The notes: a model not told the origin generated them from the letters alone. A stretch of DNA of 64,000 nucleotides from Massospora cicadina (GCA_022478985.1 JAKSZP010004192.1:1-64000), one strand, 5' to 3'. Shown: positions 11,164 to 22,546, counted from the first letter of the stretch. Program-made: numbers and translations.

Positions 11164-12420
11164 AGGGCAAAGTTGCATTTAAATATGTTGATGCATTGAT
11201 GGATACTGATGCAGAATATAACTATATGGACCTTGCTCTAGTTAAATGACTTCAATTGCCCATCTCACTTGGTGGTGAAGTAACCCTTTCTAAAACCTTT
11301 AATTCTTCATCTAGCTGGAAAGTCAAATGGCCAGTTTCTCTTTGCCAAGCACATCATAGGTTTTAGGAACGCTTCTGTATCCTGGAAAAACTCCTTTGAT
11401 CAATAATACTTGGTATGAGGTGGTGGACCATGTATTTTCCCTATCTTGATATGAGGAGTAGTTTAGTCGGATTGCACCAAGGTTTTGACCTGCAGTTTAT
11501 AGATTTGTTCTATGCCTTTTTTGGTTGTTTTAAGGTGTGCTCATGAAGGTTCTCTCATCCATAGATTTTTTCGGAATTCCAGCACTTCGCTCACATTTTT
11601 TAATACTGCTTTTCTTTCAAAGTCATCACTCTCCATACCTTTTGAATTATCGAATAAATTCAAGGAGGGTGCAGAACTCCTTAAGAGTGCCCTCAAAACT
11701 TTTGAATTTAAAAGTTAATTAATTGTTTGATGTTTATGTGAAAGACATGCTGTAGTGTCAATCTATCAGGCCTTTAAATCTAATGGTCTCACTTGTGATT
11801 TTGGTTCCCAGAAATTAATGAAGAGATACTCCATTGTGTAGTTTTCTTATAGTGATATGTGGTTACAGAACTGGATCATACCCCATTCCACAAATGGAGG
11901 AAGATTTTGATGATTGCAACCAGCAAGATTTTCTCAAGGCTGAACCTCTCCACGCATTCTACCATATCTCAGTCCACCCTCAGTATCAACAATAAAACGC
12001 CTTCAAATGTCACCAAGGCATGTTTGAATACAAGGTAATGTTCTTCAGAATCCAAAATGTGGCTGGTGTATTTCAATGTAGGATTGCCCAGGTGCTGGGC
12101 GACCTTGTGGAGAAATAATGCATGGCGTAAGTGGTTATAATTCTCATTTTCTTTGAAATAAGAATGAGAATTCCAAGGATGTCAAGAGGGTCTTTAAGAA
12201 ATTGCAAGACCAATTTTTGGCTGAAGTTCTCATAAAGTGAGTTCTTTAAGGACTCTGAATCATTCTTGGGTAATGTTATCTCTAAAGATGTCATGGCTAT
12301 CTGCTCTAATAAACTGTTGGAAATCAGGGATAAAGATCCCCTTGGGATAAAACTGGAGTATTTAGTTTGCTGGGTGGTAAAATACATTGTTTGCTAAGGA
12401 TCTTTATGCAATAGCTGCGC
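11164..12420 (+). pseudogene. Ty3/gypsy protease and reverse transcriptase relic (element E)
   Basis: At 11190-11250 the retropepsin region reads ALMDTDAEYNYMDLALVK, an aspartic-protease active site (DTGA) with Gly changed to Asp. At 11925-12400 RT is recognisable in one main frame: DFLKAEPLHAFYHISVHPQ (fingers/palm), HQGMFEYKVM, VFQCRIAQVLGDLVEK, and the connection motif FLGNVISKDVMA followed by KLLEIRDKDP. The catalytic YLDD is ruined (the LDD position reads VVI), and stops are frequent. Coding between 11370 and 11900 is too eroded to assign. This pol belongs to a dead LTR retrotransposon on the plus strand, with a solo LTR inserted just before its protease. Confidence 0.75.
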
Positions 12421-12935
12421 TTTTGATCTGTGTTGCAACTTTTCCTGACCAGTCATTCAGTTTTATCAGATTTTTTACTTATTTTTTTATAATATTCAAA
12501 GGTTTAAATTACTTGGGTCTTGACGCCAGTGTAAAACTGTATATCTAGTTTGAAATGGATTACCTTGCCACACGCCCAAGTTTTTATATGTAATTATTAA
12601 TAGATAGGATTAAATTACTATCAGTTCCTCACCCTGGCCCTAAACTAGATATATAACCAGGTTAATTCATTCCTGTTGAAATTTCTTTTTTTGTGGCACA
12701 ATGGTGCTGTGCTCAAAAAGACAACAATCAATACTTGAAGCATTCTAAGACTCAATACAAGTATTTTATTTATTTTTGAGGAGGCCAAGTCATGCTTAGG
12801 TCCCCCCAACTAGAGTATCTGTCCTAAGGTAAGATTGGCAAAAGGACTTAATGAAGTCAAGTACCAATAAGAGATATAGATTTTGGCGTAACTTTATTTT
12901 AGGATATATTAGGGTTTTTATATGTTACATATAAC
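12421..12935. other. eroded repeat sequence, nothing specific
   Basis: No frame or motif is recognisable between the RT relic of element E and the next RT fragment. It probably holds RNase H/flanking sequence decayed beyond recognition. Confidence 0.4.
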
Positions 12936-13230
12936 AATATAACTCACATTAGGAAAATGATAAAATAATTAATGGAAGAAGGAATCCAAATGGGAGGCTC
13001 TTGGTCAGGCAATGTAATCCAAATTGTAAAATACCTTTGTAGCATATTTTTGATAAGGAGAAAAGGTATGTTATCTGCATCAATCTGGATGATACTTGTT
13101 AACATTTAAACTGATCACAGGCAGATTCTTGATTCTTACCCTTTTGTAGGTACTTTGCCCATATTTTTGGGGAGCAATTCCTTTGGCTTATTCAGTAAGA
13201 ATTCTCATTTTAGACTAAGAAGAGGAGGAA
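12936..13230 (+). pseudogene. Ty3/gypsy RT N-terminal fragment
   Basis: Frames read LMEEGIQMGGSWSGN, then RYVICINLDDTC, then TDHRQILDSYPFVGTLPIFL. These correspond in order to the start of a Ty3-type RT (strand with KKDG, the R-x-C-[IV]-[DN]-[YL] segment and the YPLPRID segment). Two frameshifts separate the pieces. It lies after, not before, the C-terminal RT parts of element E, so it comes from a different element or a rearranged copy. Confidence 0.55.
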
Positions 13231-13292
13231 ACCATTGGCTTTCCCTCTTGTCATCATGGTTAACTTAGTTCATGTGGTAGATGAGAGATAAG

Positions 13293-13790
13293 TTTTGGTA
13301 TTCAAGATGATGAGTGGGCTAGTACTAAAAAAAAGATGATGAGTGGGTAAAAATCCCAGCTCCCATCTTGAGCCTCATAGTTTGACTCTTGAACCAGCAT
13401 GAACAGAAATTTACCCTGAAGGCACCAATACTAGATTCAATCAGTAAGCATCACGCACATGAGAATAAATGGAAACACCTTCAGGAGTCCCTTCCCCACT
13501 TCCTAAATCTCAAGAGGTGTATCCCCCACCACTTTAGTTGTGAGGACTATGCAGAACAAAGAGGGTACTGAACAGGCAGTCAATCTAGAAGTCAGTGAAA
13601 GATCCTGATTTTATGGGGCTGCAAACGTCTTTGAGGCCATGTCCCCACACGCCCTATAAATATTGATGCTTTCTAACTCAATAAATTAGTCTATATTCAC
13701 CCCACCTTTTTGTTTTTTGTCCTCTCCACTAGTTTACAGCTTTGAGCCCATTTTAAACTTCAGAATTAGTCAAGAAAAACTATTACGCCA
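13293..13790 (+). repeat. LTR, family D
   Basis: It is similar throughout to the 3' LTR of element D at 38041-38509, sharing CCTGAAGGCA, CACACGCCCTATAAATATTGA and the terminal CTAGTTTACAGCTT region. A primer-binding-like site follows at once, so this copy acts as a 5' LTR of an element running right. The first 60 bp contain a duplicated AAGATGATGAGTGGG, so the exact start is approximate. Confidence 0.65.
13655..13662 (+). promoter_or_regulatory. TATA box of LTR family D
   Basis: TATAAATA within CCCTATAAATATTGATGC is conserved in both family D LTRs, about 130 bp before the LTR end, where the U3/R boundary is expected. Confidence 0.55.
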
Positions 13791-13796
13791 AAAAAT

Positions 13797-13813
13797 TAGT
13801 GCTCACTACAGCG
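13797..13813 (+). other. primer-binding site (decayed)
   Basis: TAGTGCTCACTACAGCG follows the family D LTR. It differs by two bases from the TGGTGCTCACTACAGGG found after LTRs of families A and F. Confidence 0.55.
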
Positions 13814-14700
13814 GGCTTCAAGTTGTTTAAATGAAAATGTCCATCATGAACAGTGGATAATAATAGCAGTCAATAATGTCAACATGCTGATTGGTCAAGG
13901 AGTGTCACTTGATGGATTAGTACCTTGTGATATTAAGTGCTACCTTTGCAGCCCAAAGGCTTAGAGTTTTGGGCCACGTTCCAGTTCACTATACCTTCCA
14001 TTGATGGAATCATTACCATTTTAGATGGGACCATTTTGCAAAATTATTCAATAGATACTAAATGGCGTCTATTCTGTGGGAGGCCACTCAATTCAAACCT
14101 GTGCTTCTTTGTTGCCTTCTACCATGCAAGTCTATATACCTCAGCCCAATTACCAGTTGGAGAACTACTTTTGGGACTGAGCACTATCTTTATAATTCGT
14201 CCATCCTGCCATTCATCACCTCCTACAGTTAGTTGTGTTGCACCATCTTGAAGTCACCTGACAACTAGGGCTTATACAAACTTTACATTCCCATGTTTTC
14301 AGTTACTATAACGTGGTCGCCTCCTTCATCCACAACAATTGAGAAGCCATTGTTGATAACTGACAAATAATCAATGAATCCTGAAACCAGCTTGTGGTGT
14401 TAGATAGTGGAATATAAGGCTATCTCAAGGACCAGCTTCATTGGAATGTACAACTCCTTGAGGCTTCTTGAAACCAACAACTCCACCAAGTCAAAGCCCT
14501 GGTGTAGATTCTTCAGAAGCTCTATCAGGAGCTGGCCTCTCATGACTTCGTCTCTGGGAGTGAAGGGCCTGGGGGTCTAGGGGGCTGGAAGGTCCCAAAG
14601 GTACCCTTGGTCCTCAAGGGCCCTCTGGTCCCACAGTGCCTACTCCTGGAGAAAGGATGTTTTTGCAGCCCTAGCTGCCTGTTGGATATTCATTCCTATT
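13814..14700 (+). pseudogene. gag relic with helical region and short collagen-like repeat
   Basis: This follows the LTR and primer site. Frames are broken, but 14400-14560 reads as a helical, probably coiled-coil region (KALV-ILQKLYQELASHDF). It is followed at 14591-14641 by five Gly-X-Y triplets. Coiled-coil plus low-complexity linker is common in Ty3 Gag N-terminal regions; the Gly-X-Y stretch is not. No capsid core or zinc knuckle can be seen before the sequence decays. The assignment as gag rests mostly on its place after the primer site. Confidence 0.4.
14591..14641 (+). repeat. Gly-X-Y (collagen-like) run
   Basis: Codons from 14591 read GPK-GTL-GPQ-GPS-GPT followed by VPTPGE. Upstream, GPGGLGG in another frame suggests the run was longer before a frameshift. 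Confidence 0.5.
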
Positions 14701-15360
14701 TGATGTTAGTCTTGGCTAAGGGTTAAGCCCAGCTTTATCATCAGGGTTGAATCAATGTCTAGATCTTGCTTATCTAGGATTTATGCTTACAAGTTTTAAA
14801 GTTGTCTGAAGAGCAGAATTGATCGAATAAGTTTGATGCTTTGCTTTATATTTTACTAGTTAATATGCCAATCTAATGGTGAGTGGATTGTAATTATTGA
14901 TATGAACTTATTACACAATAAATTTACCAATTGGATTACCTTTTCGTGAATCAAATCATTGATGAATTAATGAAACCAGAAAAGCTTTAAATTGACAATA
15001 GATTGATTATCAATCTGAGACCACAATATGAGGTGAGCAGGAGTGAAGCAAATCCATTTAAGGTTAAATTGATCTTCATCAAGAGGTTGCTCAAATGTGA
15101 TATATAAACTATATCTAATGAATGTAATCAATTAACCATAGCTGACGAACGCCATATGATATAACCTTTTATAAACCAACCACTACTGATGCAGCCTCAA
15201 GTAGTTCATAACCTCCACACCCCTATTCCCCATTATATTCCTCGTGATAATTATACACCAATATGATCACATTATTCATTTTTTGGCCACCCTATTTAAG
15301 GGCTGGCTTTTTATTTTATTAAAATACCTTCCTATACCTACCTTTATTAGTTTTTAGTTA
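14701..15360. other. AT-rich repeat remnants, no gene
   Basis: No coding motif. CTATTTAAGG near 15291 is a TATA-like sequence that could belong to the LTR-like stretch to its right. Confidence 0.4.
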
Positions 15361-15775
15361 ACAGTGGTTAGCTTAGCTTGTAGTGGTAGGACTCAAGATC
15401 CCCAGAAGTTAGGTGCTGGGTTAAAAAACCTGGAGTGGTCAGCGCAACTAACTCCTAACCTTGAACTATATGGATACCCCGTGGGAACTTGGGCAACTAG
15501 CAACAACAATGATAAACTGGAAAAATTGAAAGGGAGAAACCCTGAGGGAGTCAATAGAGACCGCTGAACCACAATAGTTGGACAAGTCCAGAAGAGGACC
15601 GCTGAGCCATAATGAGTGGTCAAGCCTTAGAAGGAGAAGTTGTTGGTCTTCTGGGTTGGTGGGTTGCCTGTGAATTTTTAGGGAAAGGTTGCCGAAGGAT
15701 GTGAAAAAGCAAGGGCCAGCAGTCTTCATACTGTTTGGCCTGGCAACCTAATGGAGTCACCTATTAGTGAGAATG
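15361..15775 (+). repeat. LTR fragment, distant family B relative
   Basis: GTTGTTGGTCTTCTGGGTTGG at 15643 and CAAGGGCCAGCAGTCTTCATA at 15709 repeat segments of the solo LTR at 10238-11163 and, in reverse, of the element B LTRs (CAGTATGAAGATTGGTCAGC). The left end and the terminal CA cannot be placed. Gag-like coding follows on the right, so it probably served as a 5' LTR. Confidence 0.5.
15559..15634 (+). repeat. 38-bp direct repeat, two copies
   Basis: Units start GACCGCTGAACCACAATA (15559) and GACCGCTGAGCCATAATG (15597) and are about 70% identical. They lie within the LTR-like segment. Confidence 0.6.
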
Positions 15776-16530
15776 AACACTTCTCAACACTGCCTTATGG
15801 GATAAAATCCATAATGTGGCCCAAGGATTCAAGCTCTAAGTGGATGGAGTCCCCCTCAACCCTAGGGTCTTGATTCAGGCCCTGTCATATGAAATGAATA
15901 ATCTTAGTGCCTTCACCAAGCTTGCCAATAGTCACATATCCAAGATTGAGCAAACTGCTGAGGTTTTGACACCTGCTTGAACAACTTAGAAAATTAGATT
16001 CTTCTTCAGTGTGCTAAAATCTAAGCAGTAAAAGAACAAGTTGATCACAAAGCCTCCATCTCCTCCATCAACTGAAACTGGGATGATATACGAGAGGACC
16101 TCAAGGGCCTAAGATGACAGTTGGATCAGAAGGCTCCCTATGGCTATGTGGAGACCAAAATTTCTGAGCCTGCACCAATTTAAGGTACTATACGCTTTCC
16201 ATTACTCTTGTAGCTACTTTTAAATCTAATTTTAAGGAGAAGTTCATTCCCAGAAGGAAATTATTGAATCTTTCTTGTATACAACTGATAGTTACATGGA
16301 AGAGGCTAGCAACCAGCAAAAAGTGAAGCATATCCACTTCTGCCTTAACAGCACTTCTCAGGAGATCATGACTTCCCATATGTTGAAATTGGCGAATAGG
16401 TATCAATCTCCAATGAACTGGGTTCACACAAGTACTAATACCAGACACTGTGTGAAGACAGTAATCTGGGCAAAAACAATCACTGAAACCCTTAACGTTG
16501 GAAATGGGGTTTTATTAATTAACTAAGAGG
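15776..16530 (+). pseudogene. gag-like relic
   Basis: The frames are broken, but they include a helical stretch (REDLKGL, QLDQKAPYGYVETKISEPAP) and a capsid-like piece at 16275-16526 (NQQKVKHIHFCLNSTSQEI, then MLKLANRYQSP). The order of coiled region, linker and capsid-like helices fits a Ty3 Gag after the LTR-like segment at 15.4-15.8 kb. Element A inserted just downstream at 16648, so the rest of this host element should resume at 30450. I cannot show continuity there. Confidence 0.4.
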
Positions 16531-16652
16531 AAGCCTTTGTAGTAACTGTTACTACTGGTGGTTCCTAGACTTTCTCACAACTTACTAGTAGATCCAAACT
16601 ATTGACTAAAATCAAAAAGACTCCATTACAGATATTAAGCTCACTCAGGTAT

Positions 16653-17786
16653 TGTAAAAATTTACTTAAGTTGTTATTGGCAAGTAACCTTGGTAACCTT
16701 TTTACTGCACAGGTTTGGTTTCCTTGTGCACTTTGTCACGTTGTATAGTAGAATGAATTATTAATTGATAATAGTATGGAGACTATTATCCATAGTCGAG
16801 TATAAATTATATTTCGTCCCAACGCTCAGCCAGTATTCCCAATTAAATACTCGTGATGCTGTACTCGCAGAGATTCATTCCCTTGCCCTGTTCAACCTGA
16901 TCTTCACTGAGATACCCCGTAACAGTCTCTTCAGTCCAACACACAGTTGGCAGCCATCCCCAATTATGACTCCTTCTTCTCTAGATCCCCGCTCAGATCT
17001 TTACTCTTTTCTCTAAGAGTCTTCCAATTATTGCACACAGAAATAGTATCCTTGATACAGAACAGCACAATGGAAGCTGATGATAGTTTACTCTTTAAAC
17101 TATATCCTTAATGGATAATTCTTTATTATCTAACTAACTAACTGTTTTTTATTATAGTGAACCCTAGGGAATATATAATGAACAATTCAGCTGTCTAACC
17201 TTCAATTGACACTCCTCAATAAAGTGGCAGCTGTTGCTGTTGAATCACCCATCCTGATCTCAGCAGTGATGGTCTTCCTCATCCTGGCTAGTATTCCATC
17301 ATTGGACATCTTTGAGACCTAAACAGAAAGAGTCAGAAACGTGTCTCTAACATTTTCCTATTGATCCAAGCAAACCAACTATATTTGGCTAGCGACCTGC
17401 TTAGGTAATGGGACCTATTACCCATTAAGGCAGGTCGTGCACCAACTGATCAATTCGCTAGTTGCAGGCGGCATCACTCGCCTCACAACTTGCTATTCAT
17501 TCCCAATAAGTTGGTGATGAAACCCAACTGATCCCAATTTGTACACCTGATAGTTAATCACTATCAGATGCCCCTATTTCATTGGCAACTCTGCCCAATG
17601 AGATCTTAAGTATTTGTCCGGATTGATCCCTGATAGATATGACCAGGCGAATCTCCCAAAATTTCCTGAACGTAGTTACTCCAAAAAATTGGCCAACCAA
17701 TTTACAATCCACTTTGCCTTAGGGAATTTTCCCCTAGCGATACCAGGTAATCTAGCAGGCTGGGAATATGGGCAAAAATCCCAACA
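16653..17786 (-). repeat. 3' LTR of element A
   Basis: On the minus strand it runs TGTTGGGATTTTTGCCC to AAATTTTTACA. A polypurine tract precedes it, and GGTAT follows it. A TATA-like TATATATT lies on the minus strand near 17180. It is the reference copy for family A, with further members at 29313, 33167, 36004, 53553 and 57468. Confidence 0.9.
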
Positions 17787-17800
17787 CATCCCCTCTCTTG
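17787..17800 (-). other. polypurine tract of element A
   Basis: The minus strand reads AAGAGAGGGGATG immediately before the 3' LTR, the expected plus-strand DNA primer. Confidence 0.7.
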
Positions 17801-18018
17801 CCTAGATTTCCAATGAGAAAAGGACTGGGGCATGAGAACACCTCTTCAGACACTTGGTCAAATACTTCAATGGTTCAGGTGGAGTACACTCATCAATACT
17901 CAATGCTGCTTGGGATGACCTTTGGCATAGAGCGTTTTTCCTCTTCCTCCTTGCTACTGCCTTCTCATAGCGCGGTCCCCATGACCCACTGTCATGCTGG
18001 GCTGATCAACTTACTCAT

Positions 18019-19037
18019 TGTCAGAAAATTGACTATGGGCTCTGCTAGTTGGCAGTCCAACCAGTATGAAGACTGGTTAGCCCTTGCCATTTTGCCTTAG
18101 GCATTGGGGCTAGCAGCGCCAGCTAACCCCTTGGCATGTCACCCAAGTCATTTGGGGATCCCCTATCCTCATTTCCTAAACAATGAAATACATATAAACT
18201 TAAATCATAAAAGAGAATGAGCAAAGGGAGATATTTATTGAAAGGGAAGCGCCAGGTATTTATCTATTTATAAAAGGGCTACTGCACCCATCGCCGACCT
18301 ATCAGCTCTTCCACTAGTTCTTCCAGCCAACCACTTCTCTTCATCTTCTACTTCTTCTTCTTCTACATTATCTCTTCCCTGGCGTCGACCTTCTCTCTCT
18401 GTCCTTCCCAATGTTTGAATTAGTTTTGGTTCATCCTTGGCCTTAAGTCACCAGTGAGCCATATAGATAAATAATCTAAATAGATGTCAAATTTGTATTT
18501 GACCTTAGAATTAATAATAATGTGCTGGATGCTTCTTTGGTTGCTTGCTTGACTTGGAATATCTTAGCATCTCGCCAACATCTTTCTCATCTTATCTTGA
18601 TAATAAATGAGGCACTGGAAACAACCTTGGCCACCTTGAACTCATAATTGTTGGATCCACTGTCATTGGATAATCAGTACAGACAATGAACATTTGAAGC
18701 AAATACATCAGCTTTCCACCAGAAATCCCACAACTGACCACAATGGCAGTTGGCATCAAACATTAATTCCGCTGACTGATACCAATTGGATCATCCTCGA
18801 CTATAAGTGGACGGTGATCCTTATACTAATTTGGGGCCACTGATTGGCCCCACTTGAACCTAAATACCAAACTCGACGGAATACTAATTTTGTCTGAACC
18901 CAAATTAGGGAGCAACTAACCAGCAATCAAACCAAATAACGCAAAATTCAGTTGATAAACCATTCCACTGGGATTGGCCATATCATCCTAAACAACGCTA
19001 AATCATTGGATGATTCCATCTGGTTAAAACCACGACA
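18019..19037 (-). repeat. 3' LTR of element B
   Basis: Plus-strand ends are TGTCAGAAAATTGACT and AAAACCACGACA, forming TG...CA termini in minus orientation. It is the partner of 22547-23565. Confidence 0.9.
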
Positions 19038-19049
19038 TTTCCCCCACTT
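19038..19049 (-). other. polypurine tract of element B
   Basis: The minus strand reads AAGTGGGGGAAA directly before the 3' LTR. Confidence 0.75.
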
Positions 19050-19215
19050 AAAAATATGGTAATCCTCCTACTTTCAAACTCAGCATGTGGGGTGGGCGTC
19101 CAGGGCTTGCCCCTTCCCGCCACCAACAACTGCTGGAACTGAACCACAGTGGCGCATCACCGCCACCTCTTAACTAACCTTTAGCTACTTCAGCACCAAC
19201 CAGCAGATTCTCCCT
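19038..19215 (-). repeat. non-coding unit of element B, copy next to 3' LTR
   Basis: This stretch, including GGGCGTCCAGGGCTTGCCCC and TAGCTACTTCAGCACCAACC, recurs at 22360-22546. It ends with CTCCCTGTAGTGAGCACCA, the complement of a family A type primer site, an odd thing to find at a 3' end. Confidence 0.8.
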
Positions 19216-19829
19216 GTAGTGAGCACCACTGTTAATTCTCGGCATGTGGGCTCAATTCCGCTGAGTTGGTTTTGCACAGGTATGAGCCACTGAGCAACTA
19301 AATTAGACATTATGAGGATCGCCGACTTATAGTAAAACTAAGTATAATATGTTTGGAGCTATCACCCCTTATTTTGACCTTTATTTAATATGAATCGCAG
19401 ACTTATATGCGCTCTTTCTTCCCTTCTAAAAAGATCCCCTCCTTTAATCTTCCATAAGACCCTTTATACCTCAGTTCTTCAGCTGGATGCATCCTCAGCT
19501 TGGTAATCTTCTATTTGTCTTCCCTTTTCAAATTACTCTCGTTTGTATTGAATCTTGGCATAAATGCTCTTATTTTGCTGAATGTCCTCATTTCACTCAA
19601 ATATAATTTGTATTCCCTATTTCATAAATCTCGAGACTCATCTCAATCCCCCTCCAATCTGCTGATATGGGTAGCATATCATCCAATCATATTAACTTCC
19701 CAACATTACCCCCCCCCCCTTTGGCTGGACAATAGGCTCTTACTGTTTATATGCCTGAAGGAACTTTGCATGGACTCGGTTGATAATCTGACTCCCAGCG
19801 GGTTACTTAATGATGTATACATATATGCC
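19216..19829. other. 3' part of element B, no gene recognised
   Basis: This lies downstream of integrase on the minus strand. A plus-strand open frame (19500-19919) overlaps the integrase end and is probably a shadow. A run of 11-12 C at 19708-19719 is present. Confidence 0.4.
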
Positions 19830-22359
19830 AGTCTTCTCAATAAACTCAAACATGCTGACCCAAATGTTGGAGAGCTTATTTTTCATCCAAATCCATGCTG
19901 GTTGTGGAATAAAACATAATCCCCCACAGAAAACAATGGAAGTCTGCTTTGGCACTTCTGGTTGGCCACCTGGTTACAAATTTTCTTAGCCAAACTGATG
20001 AAGTAGGCTTCCTTTTGCAACTTGATCAATGTATCCGAGAGTTACTTCAGATATCGCTGAGGATTCATACCACCAGTGTCCTCTACACACTATAAAGCAA
20101 GGCAGGAAGAGCTGGATGCCGACCATACAGCAGTTGAAATGGGCTCTTACCAGTGGATGAATGATAGCTAATATTATATGCAAATACAGCCGTGGGTAGA
20201 AGGGCACTCCATTCTGACAACTGATCCTTTACCAATTTGCGGAGTATGTTAACTAGGGTTCTGTTGACCCACTCTACCATTCCATTTGATTCTGGATGAC
20301 ATGGGGTGGTCAAAACCCCATGGATCGCCATCAACTTGTTCAACTTTGGCAGAATGTGCGAAGTGAAATTGGTTCCATTATCCATTAAAATGAATTGCAG
20401 GCAGCCATGTTGCTGTATAACACACTCCATAATAAACTTGGTAGTAGTAACCGCGCCTAAATCGTGGATGGCCCTGGCCTCCACCCATCGAGTCAGATGA
20501 TCTATGGCGACAATAATATACTTGGACTGATTGGTACTAGTTGGCAGAGGTCCTACTACATCAATAGAAACGGTGTGCCAGGTGAACCAGGGTTTGGCTA
20601 GCTGATATGTGATTCTCTTATGGAATGGTTTTTCCGCTTGACACTGATGACAACAACTAATTGTTTCCAATACGCATAATGCATGATCTCCCAGCAGTAT
20701 TGAGGTTGCAACATCTCCTTTCCCGCAATCCTCCATGGTCTACAGCCCGATGAGCATCCATAATTATCGCAGGTCAGGCCAAAGGCTTAGGGAAACTCAA
20801 CGTCTGGTCGCCAATATGCTTATATAGTTCTTCCTCACGTAGTAAGGTATCCGACCTAAGTCCATATAGTACCTTGATCACATGCGGTGGCTCATACTGG
20901 TATTTATTTACCACCATCTTCTCATACATTATGTCAGCTAAATCTGCTGTAATTGCAACTGTTGGCAGCCTATAGAGACAATCTGCATTTTGGTGTTTAG
21001 CTCCAGGGCGTTGTACAATCTCAAAATCATATGCTTGGAGCTTTAATGCCCGATGTGCGAGTCACCCTTCCAGCTCACGCAGATTCTGCAACCAACATAA
21101 TGAAGCATGGTCCACTACAACTTAGAATCATACCCTGTGCAGGTATACATGAAACTGTTTATAAGCATAAATTACCGCTAAACATTCTCGCTCAGTAATG
21201 GTGTAGTTCCGTTTGTGACAGCTCAAACTTCGACTACAGAAGGCGACAGGATGCTCCACGCCATCATCATCCTTCTGAGATAATACTGCCCCTATAGTGG
21301 AGAGAGAGGCATCCATTTGCACTATAAATTGTTTGTTGAAGTTGGGATATTGCAATATGGGTGTGCTTGCTAGAGCGGTGCACAATACATTGAAAGTGTT
21401 CTGGCATTGTTCTGTCCAATCTAAGGAAGCGTTTTTCTTCAAAAACTCAAAAAGTGGGGCCCCAATGCAACTGAAACTGGGAATGAATGGCGGTAATACC
21501 CAACCATCCCCAGAAACACTTGAATGTCCCGCTTGCTACCTGGGCAGGTCATCTTGCTTATCGCTTCCACTTTAGCTGGCTGCAGTTTAAGCCTGTTTGA
21601 ATTTATGATAAACCCAAGGTATTCCAATTGCTCCTTAAAGAAATGGCGCTTTTGAGGCTTGATTTTGATATTAGCGGCAGCGAGGCATTGGAACACTTGT
21701 TCCAAATGGCCAAGGTGTTCATTAAACATTCGCGAGAACATGTTGCTATCATCAAGATAGACTAAAACGCAGGACAACTTTAAATCACCTAGAATCATAT
21801 CCATGGCACGCTGGAACGTAGCTGGGGCATTGCACAACCCTTGTGGCATGTGAGTAGGTTGGAATAATCCTTTTGATGTGATGATAGCACATTTTTCCCA
21901 TTCCACTGAAGGCAATTCAATCTGCCAGTACCCCTAAGATCAGATCCATGGCTGAGAAATAGTAGCTCCTCCTAATCAATCTAACGCATCATCAATCTGC
22001 GGAAGAGGGTAGGAATCCTACTTTGTTACATTATTGAGTTTGCAATAGTTGACAACAACCCAATTTGAGCCATCTTTTTTCTTTACTATGAACACCGGTG
22101 ATGCCCATGAAAAATTCGACAGCTCTAACATTTCTTGAAATATAAGTTTATCCACCTCATCAAAAACAACTTCCTCCGCTGCTTTAGAACGTCTAATAGG
22201 TCGCGAACAAATGGGAGGGTGATTCCCAGGATCTATCCAATGTACCACCCCTTGAGCGCACCCCAGATCATGATCATCAGATGTGAAAATATCCTGATAC
22301 TTTCCAGATAACACTAAATCATTGGAGGATTCCATCTGGTTAAAATCATGACATTTCAC
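19830..22359 (-). pseudogene. pol of element B: RT, RNase H, integrase
   Basis: Read on the minus strand. 22359-22018 holds the RT start (GKYQDIFTSDDHDLGC, WASPVFIVKKKDGSNWVVV). 21915-21439 holds the RT palm with an intact catalytic YLDD (CVLVYLDDSNMF) and LEYLGFIINSNRL. 21442-21128 holds RNase H (VQMDASLSTIGAVLSQ, YTITERECLAVIYA). 20736-20083 holds integrase with zinc-type CHQC and all three acidic residues in context (HTVSIDVVGPLP, LMDNGTNFTS, NGMVEWVN). Its C-terminal end runs to about 19830 (RLPLFSVGDYVLFHNQHGFG), a GPY/F-like region. Stops and frameshifts separate the blocks, and protease and gag are absent. Of all the Ty3 pols in the window this is the least decayed. Confidence 0.9.
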
Positions 22360-22546
22360 CCCACTTAACCAGATGGTAATCCTCCTAATTTCAAACTAAG
22401 CGTGTGAGGCGGGCGTCCAGGGCTTGCCCCTCCACAACACCAACAACCGCTGGAACCAAACCACAGTGGTGCATCACCGCCACCTCTTAAACAACCTTTA
22501 GCTACTTCAGCACCAACCAGCAGAGTCCCCCTGTATTGTGCACCAA
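22360..22546 (-). repeat. non-coding unit of element B, copy next to 5' LTR
   Basis: It is the duplicate of 19038-19215. On the minus strand it starts with the primer site, ends with AAGTGGGGTGAAA, and is followed at once by about 50 bp matching the start of the B LTR (TGTCATGATTTTAACCAGAT), which then runs directly into pol coding. Confidence 0.8.
22529..22545 (-). other. primer-binding site of element B
   Basis: The minus strand reads TGGTGCACAATACAGGG two bases from the 5' LTR. It is similar to the site used by families A, D and F but with two changes. Confidence 0.7.

Noticed and set aside
18340..18375. CTTCTT-rich run as a functional microsatellite
   Set aside because: It is present in both B LTRs (also near 22870), hence part of the LTR and not an independent feature.
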